Assembly (NCBI GenBank): GCA_035291645.1
Contig: DATDRQ010000046.1
Location: forward strand, 1 to 6,159
DNA from: DATDRQ01 sp035291645
Lineage (GTDB): Bacteria > Chloroflexota > Anaerolineae > Anaerolineales > UBA4823
Direction: 5' to 3'
Length of the DNA stretch: 6,159 bases
Below are positions 1 through 6,020 of this stretch, piece by piece. How positions within the stretch are numbered: the first letter of the stretch is position 1; each line of letters starts with the position of its first letter. The notes under the pieces are model-generated. The model did no database searches. It was not told the origin of the DNA and saw only the letters and a program-made list of their open reading frames with translations. The position numbers were made by a program, and so were the translations under genes.

Positions 1-387
1 GATATCCTGCTCGGCGGTAAGTTTTTCCATCCGGCGCAGCACCGCCCGCACGCGGGCGGTCAGCTCGCGCATGCTGAACGGCTTGGTGACGAAGTCATCC
101 GCCCCCAACTCCAATCCCAGCACCTTCTCGTTCTCTTCCAGCTTGGCGGTCAAGATGATGATCGGGGTGTTGGCTTCACGACCATACACGCGTAAGAAAT
201 CGTAGCCGCCCATCTCCGGCATCATCAGGTCGAGGATGATCAGATCGGGCTTTGCCTGGCGGGCGACGAACAGGGCCTCCTGACCGTTGCCCGCAGTGAC
301 GATCTCAAATCCCTCCTGAGTCAGGTATTCCTTTAAGAGCGTGCGCAGTTCTTTCTTGTCGTCCACGACGAGGATCTTCTTCGCCAT
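1..387 (-). CDS. Response regulator, receiver domain (partial, C-terminus outside window)
   Basis: The minus-strand frame from ATG at 387 is open to base 1 and gives 129 residues, starting MAKKILVVDDKKELRTLLKE. It is a complete CheY-like receiver domain: the acidic pair D9-D10, the phospho-acceptor D53 in 'LIILDLMMPEMGG', the switch T80 in 'IIILTAK', and K102 in 'GADDFVTKPFSMREL'. The ending 'RVRAVLRRMEKL' is what normally links a receiver to a winged-helix DNA-binding domain in the OmpR/PhoB family. That output domain would lie beyond base 1 and is not seen, so the subfamily is inferred. The start is fixed by a strong Shine-Dalgarno just upstream; no better start lies between it and the in-frame stop at 445-447. 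Known role of the family: a cytoplasmic regulator phosphorylated on Asp by a histidine kinase. The next gene upstream on the same strand is the exported repeat protein, 267 bases away. The cognate kinase is unknown; the multi-GAF protein is one candidate. Confidence 0.93.
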   Translation of the reverse strand, partial: MAKKILVVDDKKELRTLLKEYLTQEGFEIVTAGNGQEALFVARQAKPDLIILDLMMPEMGGYDFLRVYGREANTPIIILTAKLEENEKVLGLELGADDFVTKPFSMRELTARVRAVLRRMEKLTAEQDI

Positions 388-390
388 GGC

Positions 391-397
391 ACCTCCT
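391..397 (-). promoter_or_regulatory. Ribosome binding site of the response regulator
   Basis: Read on the minus strand the sequence is AAGGAGGTGCCATG. This is a near-perfect anti-16S match ending three to four bases before the ATG at 387, which supports that start. Confidence 0.8.
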
Positions 398-438
398 TGT
401 TTAAGTGGCAGCAGCCTCTTCAGCAGGCACTGTATCGG

Positions 439-465
439 AATATATCATACGAATCCCTTCACCAA
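439..465 (-). promoter_or_regulatory. Weak candidate promoter for the response regulator
   Basis: On the minus strand TTGGTG (465-460) is followed after 15 bases by TATATT (444-439), about 50 bases upstream of the start codon. The spacer is short and the -35 only fair, so this is a candidate only. Nothing better is visible in 388-560. Confidence 0.22.
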
Positions 466-562
466 CGCGGGTATTGGCGATTCCGGAGGGGCATGGCAAA
501 AGGAAGAATACCTATCGAGGAAGAATTTTCTTGCCGTGCCCCTTCTTGCAGGATTTGCCTCG

Positions 563-626
563 ATCAACCTATCAAAAGGCATGCGGGAGCGCAGCTGTTC
601 ACTGCGCTCCCTGAGTTCAGGTTGAT
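563..626 (-). terminator. Nested inverted repeat; possible terminator or attenuator
   Basis: The inner stem pairs GGGAGCGCAG (585-594) with CTGCGCTCCC (602-611), ten perfect pairs around a 7-base loop. An outer arm pairs ATCAACCT (563-570) with AGGTTGAT (619-626), eight perfect pairs. The element starts about 28 bases past the stop codon of the exported repeat protein gene and lies before the response regulator on the same strand, the right place for a terminator or attenuator. Against a classical intrinsic terminator, the minus-strand sequence after the inner stem is GCATGCCTTTTGAT. It has only four T's, and they do not directly follow the stem. A protein-binding or RNA-processing site is an alternative. 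The rest of 388-654 shows no gene. Confidence 0.5.
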
Positions 627-654
627 AAAGGTGTCTCCTTCTGGTCTGCGACGG

Positions 655-1554
655 CTACCCGTTGCCCGTGTCGGTGGGGGCAGGAGCGTCCGGGGCCGGA
701 TTCCAGCCGCCGAAGTCGCCAAAGCCTCCCCGACCACCCTCATGAGCCGGGCCGCGCCCGAACCGACCAAAGCCTCTGAAACCACCTGCCTGGAGCTGGT
801 CGGCCTGCTCCTGGGTGATCACGCCATCCGCGACGGCCTGCTCGAGCGCGGCCTGGGTGGCGGCTTGCTGCGCCTCGCGCACTTCGGCGGCTGTCATGCC
901 AACCTCAGCCAGGATCTCGCTCAGGGATAGGTCCTCATCGCGGTAAGCCTGCAACTGCTCTACGCTGATCCCCAGGGCCTCGGCAAACAGAGCCTGCGGG
1001 TCGAGATAGCTCTTGAGAGCCTCCCGCGCCTGGATCAAGTCGGCCTGTTCCTGGGTGAGCGTGCCGTCCGCGACGGCTTCAGCCAGCCTGGCAGATTGGG
1101 CTTCCTCCCGTGCAGACTGGAGCTCTTCCACATCGATGCCCAGGGCATCCGCCAGCAGGGCATCATAGTCGATGCCGCCATCCAGGCCAAAGCCACCATG
1201 GAACCCAAACCGGCCTCCGAAGGGGAAACCGCGCAGGATCATGGCATCCGCCTGCTCCTGGGTGATTAAACCCTGCTCGACGGCCTGTTGTACGGCGGCG
1301 TCACCCGCCTCTTGCTCGGCGGTCTGGAGTTCCTCTACGCTGACGCCGAGGGCATCCGCCAGGTACTGGTCTCCGCCTGGTTCTCCTCCAGGAAAGCCAG
1401 GGCCTCCCAGGTGTTGGAAAATCTCCGGCGATTCGCCCAGGAACGCGTTTTCGTGCGCCCTGGCATTGGTGCTGAGCGCCATCACGCCGATGGCGGTGGT
1501 CAGCACGGCGATGCTGGCTACGAGAAGGATGATCCATTTGGTTCGTTTTTTCAT
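655..1554 (-). CDS. Exported/membrane-anchored protein with three helical 'LGxxVEELQ...TQEQAD' repeats
   Basis: 299 residues. The N-terminus MKKRTKW followed by a hydrophobic stretch (about 8-27) and A-R-A at 31-33 looks like a Sec signal peptide with a signal peptidase I site, or else an uncleaved anchor. The rest has three copies of a roughly 43-residue helical unit: 64-106 (YLADALGVSVEELQ...GLITQEQADAMI), 130-175 and 188-255. The third carries an extra segment around 206-228 (DLSLSEILAEVGMTAAEVRE). Between and after the units lie Gly/Phe/Arg-rich segments (50-61, 108-127, 257-285), then a short Pro/Ala/Asp/Gly tail. No catalytic motif and no cysteine are seen. Similar repeats occur in poorly characterised exported proteins of Gram-positive bacteria and Chloroflexota; the function is unknown to me. 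The start is certain: an in-frame TGA directly precedes the ATG, and GGAG lies 7 bases upstream. The gene is divergent from the multi-GAF gene and shares its strand with the response regulator. Confidence 0.88.
   Translation of the reverse strand: MKKRTKWIILLVASIAVLTTAIGVMALSTNARAHENAFLGESPEIFQHLGGPGFPGGEPGGDQYLADALGVSVEELQTAEQEAGDAAVQQAVEQGLITQEQADAMILRGFPFGGRFGFHGGFGLDGGIDYDALLADALGIDVEELQSAREEAQSARLAEAVADGTLTQEQADLIQAREALKSYLDPQALFAEALGISVEQLQAYRDEDLSLSEILAEVGMTAAEVREAQQAATQAALEQAVADGVITQEQADQLQAGGFRGFGRFGRGPAHEGGRGGFGDFGGWNPAPDAPAPTDTGNG
790..1365 (-). repeat. Three degenerate repeats inside the exported protein gene
   Basis: The units are at 1237-1365, 1030-1167 and 790-993. They encode the same pattern: an ALG[VI]xVE[EQ]LQ helix, an A/Q/E-rich helix, and [AE][VQ]xxG[LTV][IL]TQEQAD. 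The similarity is also visible in the DNA, for example the plus-strand word CTGGGTGA recurs near 810, 1051 and 1258. This suggests amplification of one ancestral module followed by drift. Confidence 0.75.
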
Positions 1555-1561
1555 TCATTTA

Positions 1562-1565
1562 CTCC
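1562..1565 (-). promoter_or_regulatory. Ribosome binding site of the exported repeat protein
   Basis: On the minus strand the sequence is AAGGAGTAAATGAATG. The GGAG core lies 7 bases before the ATG at 1554. A second ATG at 1558 is too close to the core and in another frame, so spacing decides for 1554. Confidence 0.75.
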
Positions 1566-1576
1566 TTATCTTGTTG

Positions 1577-1594
1577 GTTAATGTTTCCGTTAAT
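1577..1594. promoter_or_regulatory. Direct repeat GTTAAT x2, possible operator
   Basis: GTTAAT occurs at 1577-1582 and again at 1589-1594, a 12-base start-to-start spacing that puts both copies on nearly the same helix face. The pair lies in the 5' leader or promoter-proximal zone of the minus-strand exported protein gene. Direct half-sites 10-12 bases apart are typical of OmpR/PhoB-family regulators, and such a receiver is encoded nearby. The link is inference only. Confidence 0.3.
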
Positions 1595-1792
1595 CCAAGA
1601 CCTTCGGTCGGATGTGTTGGATCCACTCAAAGGATACCAACGGCTTGTTCAGAAATTGTTTAGAAGTGATTTGGATAAGATTTAGATTGGCGCTCCGTTA
1701 AAAAATCCGTGAGCAGATTTCACAACAAGACCACCGCTGACGTTCCAGTACGAATCAGGAGAAACTTTCAAGTAATTCCGGATAAAAAAATG

Positions 1793-1798
1793 TATAAT
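1793..1798 (+). promoter_or_regulatory. Candidate -10 element for the multi-GAF gene
   Basis: A perfect TATAAT is preceded directly by TG and by a run of seven A's (1784-1790). The best -35-like words (TTTCAA at 1766, TTCAAG at 1767) are 20-21 bases upstream, too far for a normal spacer. If real, this is a promoter with a weak -35, with transcription starting near 1805 and a leader of about 145 bases. Confidence 0.4.
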
Positions 1799-1934
1799 TC
1801 CTCCAATTTCTACCGATTAACTCACAAACTAAAGGCCAGCTTAAGATCAGGGGCAGGTAGTGGGGTACGTGCGGGGGATTCGATCGGTTAATGGATAAGT
1901 TTCTGCTTCATGTTCGGATGGATGATCGCTTGTT

Positions 1935-1943
1935 GAGGAGAGG
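1935..1943 (+). promoter_or_regulatory. Ribosome binding site of the multi-GAF gene
   Basis: The purine-rich GAGGAGAGG contains a GGAG core 9 bases before the ATG at 1950. An in-frame TGA at 1923-1925 with no start codon between it and 1950 makes this ATG the only upstream choice. Confidence 0.7.
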
Positions 1944-1949
1944 CGGAAG

Positions 1950-4900
1950 ATGGCGAAGTTAAAGAAGGATGAGGGGCTAGAACTGGCTCAGCTCAGAGAG
2001 CAATTGCACCATTGCAACGTTGAGCTGCAGGCACAGCAGGCGAGCTTCGAACGGGCGCAGAAAGTGCAGTCAGCCCTGTATCGCATCGCCGAGGCCGCCA
2101 GCGCCGCGACCGACATGCAAGAGTTTTACTCGGCGGTGCATCGCATTGTCGGCGAGTTGATGTACGCGGAGAATTTCATTATTGCCTTGTATGATGAACA
2201 AAGTGATTTGATCACCTGGCCCTATTACGTGGATACAGTGGATGTTGTGCCTCCTGCGCCAACACGGCGCAAAGATCATCGCGGCGCGACAGGCTGGGTT
2301 CTCCGTCACGGCAAGACGATCGCCGATGCCGATGGCAGTTGGGCGGCCGCAAAATTGCGTGGCGAGGCGCAGCTGGTCGGCTCTGAATCGGAAGGGATTG
2401 CGGTACCTCTGCGAGTCGAGGACAAGACTCACGGTGTGATTCTCGTCCAGAGTTACATCCAGGGGATTGGCTATCAACTTGAGGATGTCAAAGTCCTTGA
2501 ATTCGTCGCCCGGCATATCGCCGCCGCGTTGACCCGCGCCCGCGCCATCGAGGAAACCCGCCAACGCAACGCCGAGCTGGCGATCATCAACAGCGTACAG
2601 GCCGGCCTGGTTGCGCAGATGGACATGCAAGCCATCTACGATCTGGTCGGGGACAAAATCCGGGATGTTTTCGATGCACAGACCGTCCTGATCTTGAGGA
2701 GGGATGACCAATTTAACTATTTCCCGTATCTCATCGAACGCGGCAAACGGCTCCAACAAGAACCACTTCCGGTTATCGATCACAAGGGATTCGGGCCTTA
2801 CGTCATGCGGACTGGTCAGCCGCTATTAATAAACGATGAGATGGAAGCCCGCTCGCTTGAGTTTGGCTCTTCAACCGTTGGGGGCGGCGAAATGCCCAAG
2901 TCGGCGATCTTTGTCCCTTTGATCGTTAGCAACACTGCCCAAGGGGTGATCTCGATTCAAAATGTCGACCATAAAAACGCCTTCACCGAATCCGATCTGC
3001 ACCTGCTGACTACGATTGCCAACAGCCTGAGCATCGCGTTAGAAAACGCCCGCCTGTTCGAAGAAACCCAGCGCCTGTTAAAAGAGACCGAGCAGCGCGC
3101 CGCCGAGCTGGCGATCATCAACAGCATTCAAACTGCGCTGGCCGTTAAACTGGACTTTCAAGGCATCGTCGATACCGTGGGGAGCAAACTCACCGAAATT
3201 TTTTCGGAGGAAAACGCCGGGATCGGTTTCCTGGACAAACCCAGCAACCTGTACAAAGTCCCATATGCATTTGAAAACGGAAAGAGGATTGAATACTTTG
3301 AGTTTCCCCTCGGCGATAGAGGATTGGTATCACATATATTCAGGATCCGTCAGCCGTTGGTGATCAACAAGAATTATGACCAACGCGCCGAAGAACTTGG
3401 CGCAATCGATATCAGCGGAGAACCAGATCCAAAGTCCTGGCTCGGTGTGCCAATCATGATCAACGACGAAGTCATCGGCGCGTTCACCCTTCAGAATTGG
3501 GAACGCGAGAATGCCTATTCCGATGCGGATGTGCGTCTCCTGCAAACACTCGCCGGCAGTATCGGAGTCGCCCTCGAGAACGCCCGTCTCTTCGAAGCGA
3601 TCCAGACCCGCAACCGGGAGATCGGGGAAGCCTTGGAGCGTGAGCGGGCCACCGGGCAAATCCTGGGAGTCATTGCCAGCTCGCGGACGGAGATCCAACC
3701 GGTGCTGGATGCGATCGCCGAAAATGCCGCCCGCCTGTCGGGCTCGGATGACGCGATCATCACTTATGTCGAGGGCGAGTTCCTCAGACTCATGTCTCAT
3801 TACGGGTCCATCCCCATCCTGGAGGTGGGGGAATGCTTACCGCTGGATCGTGAGACGGTGGTTGGGCGCGCGGTTCTGGAGCGCCGGGCGCTGCAAACAA
3901 TCCATGAGCCGGGCCTCGCGGATTCCGAGTACCCAGCCGGCGATGCCACCGCAAACCGGTTCGGGTACCAGATGACCTTTGCGGCGCCACTCCTCCGCCA
4001 TGGCGCCGCCATCGGGGCCATCACGATCCGGCACGTCGAGCCCAAGCTGTTGACCGAGAGGCAGATCGGGCTGGTCAGGACCTTCGCCGACCAGGCTGTG
4101 ATCGCGATCGAGAATGTGCGTCTCTTCGAGGAAACCCAGCGTCTCCTTAAGGACACGCAACAACGCAATGCCGAACTCGCCATCATTAACAGTGTACAGG
4201 AGGGATTGGCGTCCAAGCTGGACTACGAAGCAATCATTGATCTGGTTGGGGAACAAATCGGGAAGATATTCGAGGCCGATGTCGTCCAGATCAATCTGTA
4301 TAACCGGGCAGAAAATAGGATATCCATCCCTTATTGCGTCGAGAGAGGCGAACGCCATCAGCACGACTCACGGGAGCCGTGGGGATTCCGTAAATACGTG
4401 ATTGAGAATCGCCAATCGTTGATTATTAATGAAGATTTGGAAGAAGCCGGGAAGAAATTTGAGAATCCAACCATTGCAGGGGAGAGCCCCAGGTCGATCG
4501 CTTTCATTCCGCTTATTGCCGGCGATCAGGTTCTTGGAATTGTTTCGCTTCAGAATATGGAGCGCGAAAACGCATTCCCTGAATCAACTGTTCGCCTCCT
4601 GGAGACCCTGGCTAACAGCATGAGCATTGCCCTTGACAACGCCCGGCTGTTCGAGGAGACCCAGCAGAGGGCAGCTGAACTCAGCGAGAGTAACAAAGTT
4701 CAGGCCGCCCTATATCAGATCGCGGAAACCGCAACCGCGGCCGAAGATATGGCTGCCTTCTACCGGCGCATCCACGACATCGTGCGGGAAATGATGAGCG
4801 CGGAAAACTTCATCATCCAGCTGTACGATGACGCCAAACAAAGAGTCAGTTACCCCTACGTGGTGGATACATCCGGGGAATTGAAACCTTTACCCCCTGT

Positions 4901-6020
4901 CCCCATCGCCAAAATCCGCAAAGGGCTGGCCATGTACAGCCTGCAATCCAATCAAACGCTGCACGTTTCCCGTTCACAGGTTGACGAGATGGTGGCAAGA
5001 GGAGAGATCGAAAGCATTGGTCCAAGCGCGGAAGATTGGGTGAGCGTCCCCTTGCAGACCGGCGGAAAAACGATTGGTGTGATCGCCGTGCAGCAGTACG
5101 AGCCGGGCGGAGTCTACACGGAAAAGGATGTGCGCCTGCTCGAGTTCGTTGCCCAACACATCGCCACCGCCCTTGAGCGCGCCCGTTCGATCCAGGAAAC
5201 CCAACGCCTGCTTGCAGAGACCGAGCAGCGCGCCGCCGAACTGGCCATCATCAACAGTGTTCAGACTGCGCTGGCCGTTAAATTGGACTTTCAAGGCATC
5301 ATCGATTCTGTCGGGAATAAACTCGCTGAAATTTTTTCGGAGGAAAACGTTGGCATCGGTTTCCTGGATAAAGCCACCAATATCTTTAAAGTTCCGTATC
5401 TAATTGAGAATGGAAGGAGGATCGAGAACTTCGAATTTCCTCTTGGCGAAAGAGGACTGGTTTCACACATGTTAAAGACCCGTCAACCGCTGGTGATCAA
5501 CACGGATTTCGACCAACGCGCCGGCGAACTTGGCGTGATTGATGTAAGCGGAGAACCAGATCCAAAGTCCTGGCTCGGCGTCCCGATCATAATCCACGAT
5601 GAAGTCATCGGTGGATTCAGCCTTCAGAATTGGGAACGCGAGCATGCCTATGCCGATTCAGAGGTGCGGCTTCTGCAAACATTAGCCGGCAGTTTAGGAG
5701 TCGCCCTCGAAAACGCCCGTCTCTTTGCCGAGGTACAAAAACGTAACCAGGAGATTAGTGAAGCACTCGAACAACAGACCGCCACGAGCGAGGTGCTGCG
5801 CGTCTTGAGCAGCTTCCAACCGGACCTCAGGTCGCTGTTGGAGATTATCGCGGTCAACGCTGCCAAAGTGTGCGGCGCAGATGATGCCCACATCTATCGC
5901 ATCGAGGGTGAGGCGCTTAAAGAGTGGACTCACCGCGGGCCAATTCCAGGACTGGAAGCCGGCGAGTCGCTGCCGCTCAACCGCAGTTCGGTGATTGGCC
6001 GGGCGATCGTGGATCGGTAG
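1950..6020 (+). CDS. Multi-GAF sensor protein, eight GAF domains in tandem, ending inside the eighth
   Basis: 1356 residues with no signal peptide or membrane span, so probably cytoplasmic. A charged N-terminal helix (about 1-38) leads into GAF domains at roughly 39-199 (type A), 208-370 (B), 384-548 (C), 567-726 (D), 740-901 (B), 917-1079 (A), 1095-1259 (C) and 1277-1356 (D, cut). Each full domain ends in the usual form, 'xVPL...GVIxLQ...F[TS]...DxxLLxxxAxxxxxALENARLFEE', followed by a helical linker such as ETQRLLKETEQRAAELAIIN. Domains 3 and 7 are near-duplicates. GAF domains bind small ligands or relay signals; the ligand here is not evident. There are only four cysteines (22, one each in GAF4, 5 and 8), so covalent bilin binding is unlikely in most domains. 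Proteins of this design normally end in a histidine kinase, nucleotide cyclase or GGDEF module, and none is seen before the stop. The TAG at 6018 cuts GAF8 in half, and the frame continues with GAF sequence. It is divergent from the exported protein gene; a two-component link to the response regulator is possible but unproven. Confidence 0.9.
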   Translation: MAKLKKDEGLELAQLREQLHHCNVELQAQQASFERAQKVQSALYRIAEAASAATDMQEFYSAVHRIVGELMYAENFIIALYDEQSDLITWPYYVDTVDVVPPAPTRRKDHRGATGWVLRHGKTIADADGSWAAAKLRGEAQLVGSESEGIAVPLRVEDKTHGVILVQSYIQGIGYQLEDVKVLEFVARHIAAALTRARAIEETRQRNAELAIINSVQAGLVAQMDMQAIYDLVGDKIRDVFDAQTVLILRRDDQFNYFPYLIERGKRLQQEPLPVIDHKGFGPYVMRTGQPLLINDEMEARSLEFGSSTVGGGEMPKSAIFVPLIVSNTAQGVISIQNVDHKNAFTESDLHLLTTIANSLSIALENARLFEETQRLLKETEQRAAELAIINSIQTALAVKLDFQGIVDTVGSKLTEIFSEENAGIGFLDKPSNLYKVPYAFENGKRIEYFEFPLGDRGLVSHIFRIRQPLVINKNYDQRAEELGAIDISGEPDPKSWLGVPIMINDEVIGAFTLQNWERENAYSDADVRLLQTLAGSIGVALENARLFEAIQTRNREIGEALERERATGQILGVIASSRTEIQPVLDAIAENAARLSGSDDAIITYVEGEFLRLMSHYGSIPILEVGECLPLDRETVVGRAVLERRALQTIHEPGLADSEYPAGDATANRFGYQMTFAAPLLRHGAAIGAITIRHVEPKLLTERQIGLVRTFADQAVIAIENVRLFEETQRLLKDTQQRNAELAIINSVQEGLASKLDYEAIIDLVGEQIGKIFEADVVQINLYNRAENRISIPYCVERGERHQHDSREPWGFRKYVIENRQSLIINEDLEEAGKKFENPTIAGESPRSIAFIPLIAGDQVLGIVSLQNMERENAFPESTVRLLETLANSMSIALDNARLFEETQQRAAELSESNKVQAALYQIAETATAAEDMAAFYRRIHDIVREMMSAENFIIQLYDDAKQRVSYPYVVDTSGELKPLPPVPIAKIRKGLAMYSLQSNQTLHVSRSQVDEMVARGEIESIGPSAEDWVSVPLQTGGKTIGVIAVQQYEPGGVYTEKDVRLLEFVAQHIATALERARSIQETQRLLAETEQRAAELAIINSVQTALAVKLDFQGIIDSVGNKLAEIFSEENVGIGFLDKATNIFKVPYLIENGRRIENFEFPLGERGLVSHMLKTRQPLVINTDFDQRAGELGVIDVSGEPDPKSWLGVPIIIHDEVIGGFSLQNWEREHAYADSEVRLLQTLAGSLGVALENARLFAEVQKRNQEISEALEQQTATSEVLRVLSSFQPDLRSLLEIIAVNAAKVCGADDAHIYRIEGEALKEWTHRGPIPGLEAGESLPLNRSSVIGRAIVDR
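3063..3610 (+). repeat. Intragenic duplication, copy 1 (linker plus GAF3)
   Basis: This segment matches 5196-5743 at a constant offset of 2133 bases without gaps. The protein is about four fifths identical over the GAF domain by hand alignment. Long identical DNA runs include the 32 bases at 3414-3445 and a shorter run starting at 3195. The match weakens after about 3600. Confidence 0.85.
5196..5743 (+). repeat. Intragenic duplication, copy 2 (linker plus GAF7)
   Basis: Second copy of the segment at 3063-3610, with identical DNA at 5547-5578 and from 5328. Substitutions are mostly conservative (V/I, D/E, K/R, S/T), so both copies appear to be kept under protein-level selection. Confidence 0.85.
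6018..6020 (+). other. In-frame TAG inside GAF8
   Basis: The codons before it encode 'SSVIGRAIVDR' and those after it, in the same frame, 'IIHMRDAAVELDASEYP'. GAF4 at the matching place reads 'TVVGRAVLERRALQTIHEPGLADSEYP'. One residue, probably Arg or Gln, is replaced by the stop. A single C-to-T change from CAG (Gln) would be enough; from CGG (Arg) two changes are needed. Confidence 0.85.

Larger units (their letters stand above)
1555..1949. other. Divergent intergenic region
   Basis: About 395 bases without a supported gene, AT-richer than the flanking coding sequence. It should hold the promoters of both divergent genes. Visible elements are the ribosome binding sites, a TATAAT at 1793-1798 on the plus strand, and the word GTTAAT at 1577-1582, 1589-1594 and 1887-1892, with its reverse complement ATTAAC at 1816-1821. 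A short hairpin, GACC-TTC-GGTC, lies at 1599-1609. I found no convincing minus-strand -35/-10 pair. An open frame of 60 codons at 1709-1891 has no ribosome binding site or recognisable protein features and is not called. Confidence 0.7.

Noticed and set aside
397..930. 177-codon plus-strand frame across the intergenic region and the exported protein gene
   Set aside because: Its second half is antisense to the repeat protein, whose signal peptide, ribosome binding site and repeats are convincing; this frame has none of these.
790..1365. Repeats as a CRISPR array or transposon ends
   Set aside because: The repeats are degenerate, in frame, and encode a protein module; there is no regular repeat-spacer pattern.
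1656..1690. TTGTTT with downstream AT-rich words as a plus-strand promoter
   Set aside because: No -10 hexamer at an acceptable spacing; candidates are 12-15 or 20 bases away and poor matches.
1709..1891. 60-codon open frame on the plus strand in the divergent intergenic region
   Set aside because: No ribosome binding site, no recognisable protein pattern, and it overlaps the candidate -10 element; it reads like translated intergenic DNA.
2070..2783. 237-codon open frame on the minus strand
   Set aside because: It lies fully antisense to clear GAF1-GAF2 coding sequence and its translation has no family features; it is a codon-bias shadow. The same holds for the other antisense frames inside 1950-6020.
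3195..3216. T6 run followed by CGGAGG, also present at 5328, as a programmed frameshift or slippage site
   Set aside because: The zero frame stays open and homologous on both sides of both copies, and the sequence simply encodes EIFSEEN.
3360..3400. 'VINKNYDQRAEEL' in GAF3 as a cyclic-nucleotide NKFDE-type motif
   Set aside because: The spacing does not fit the NKx(n)Fx(3)DE pattern, and the near-identical GAF7 has 'VINTDFDQRAGEL' with the lysine lost, so conservation does not support it.
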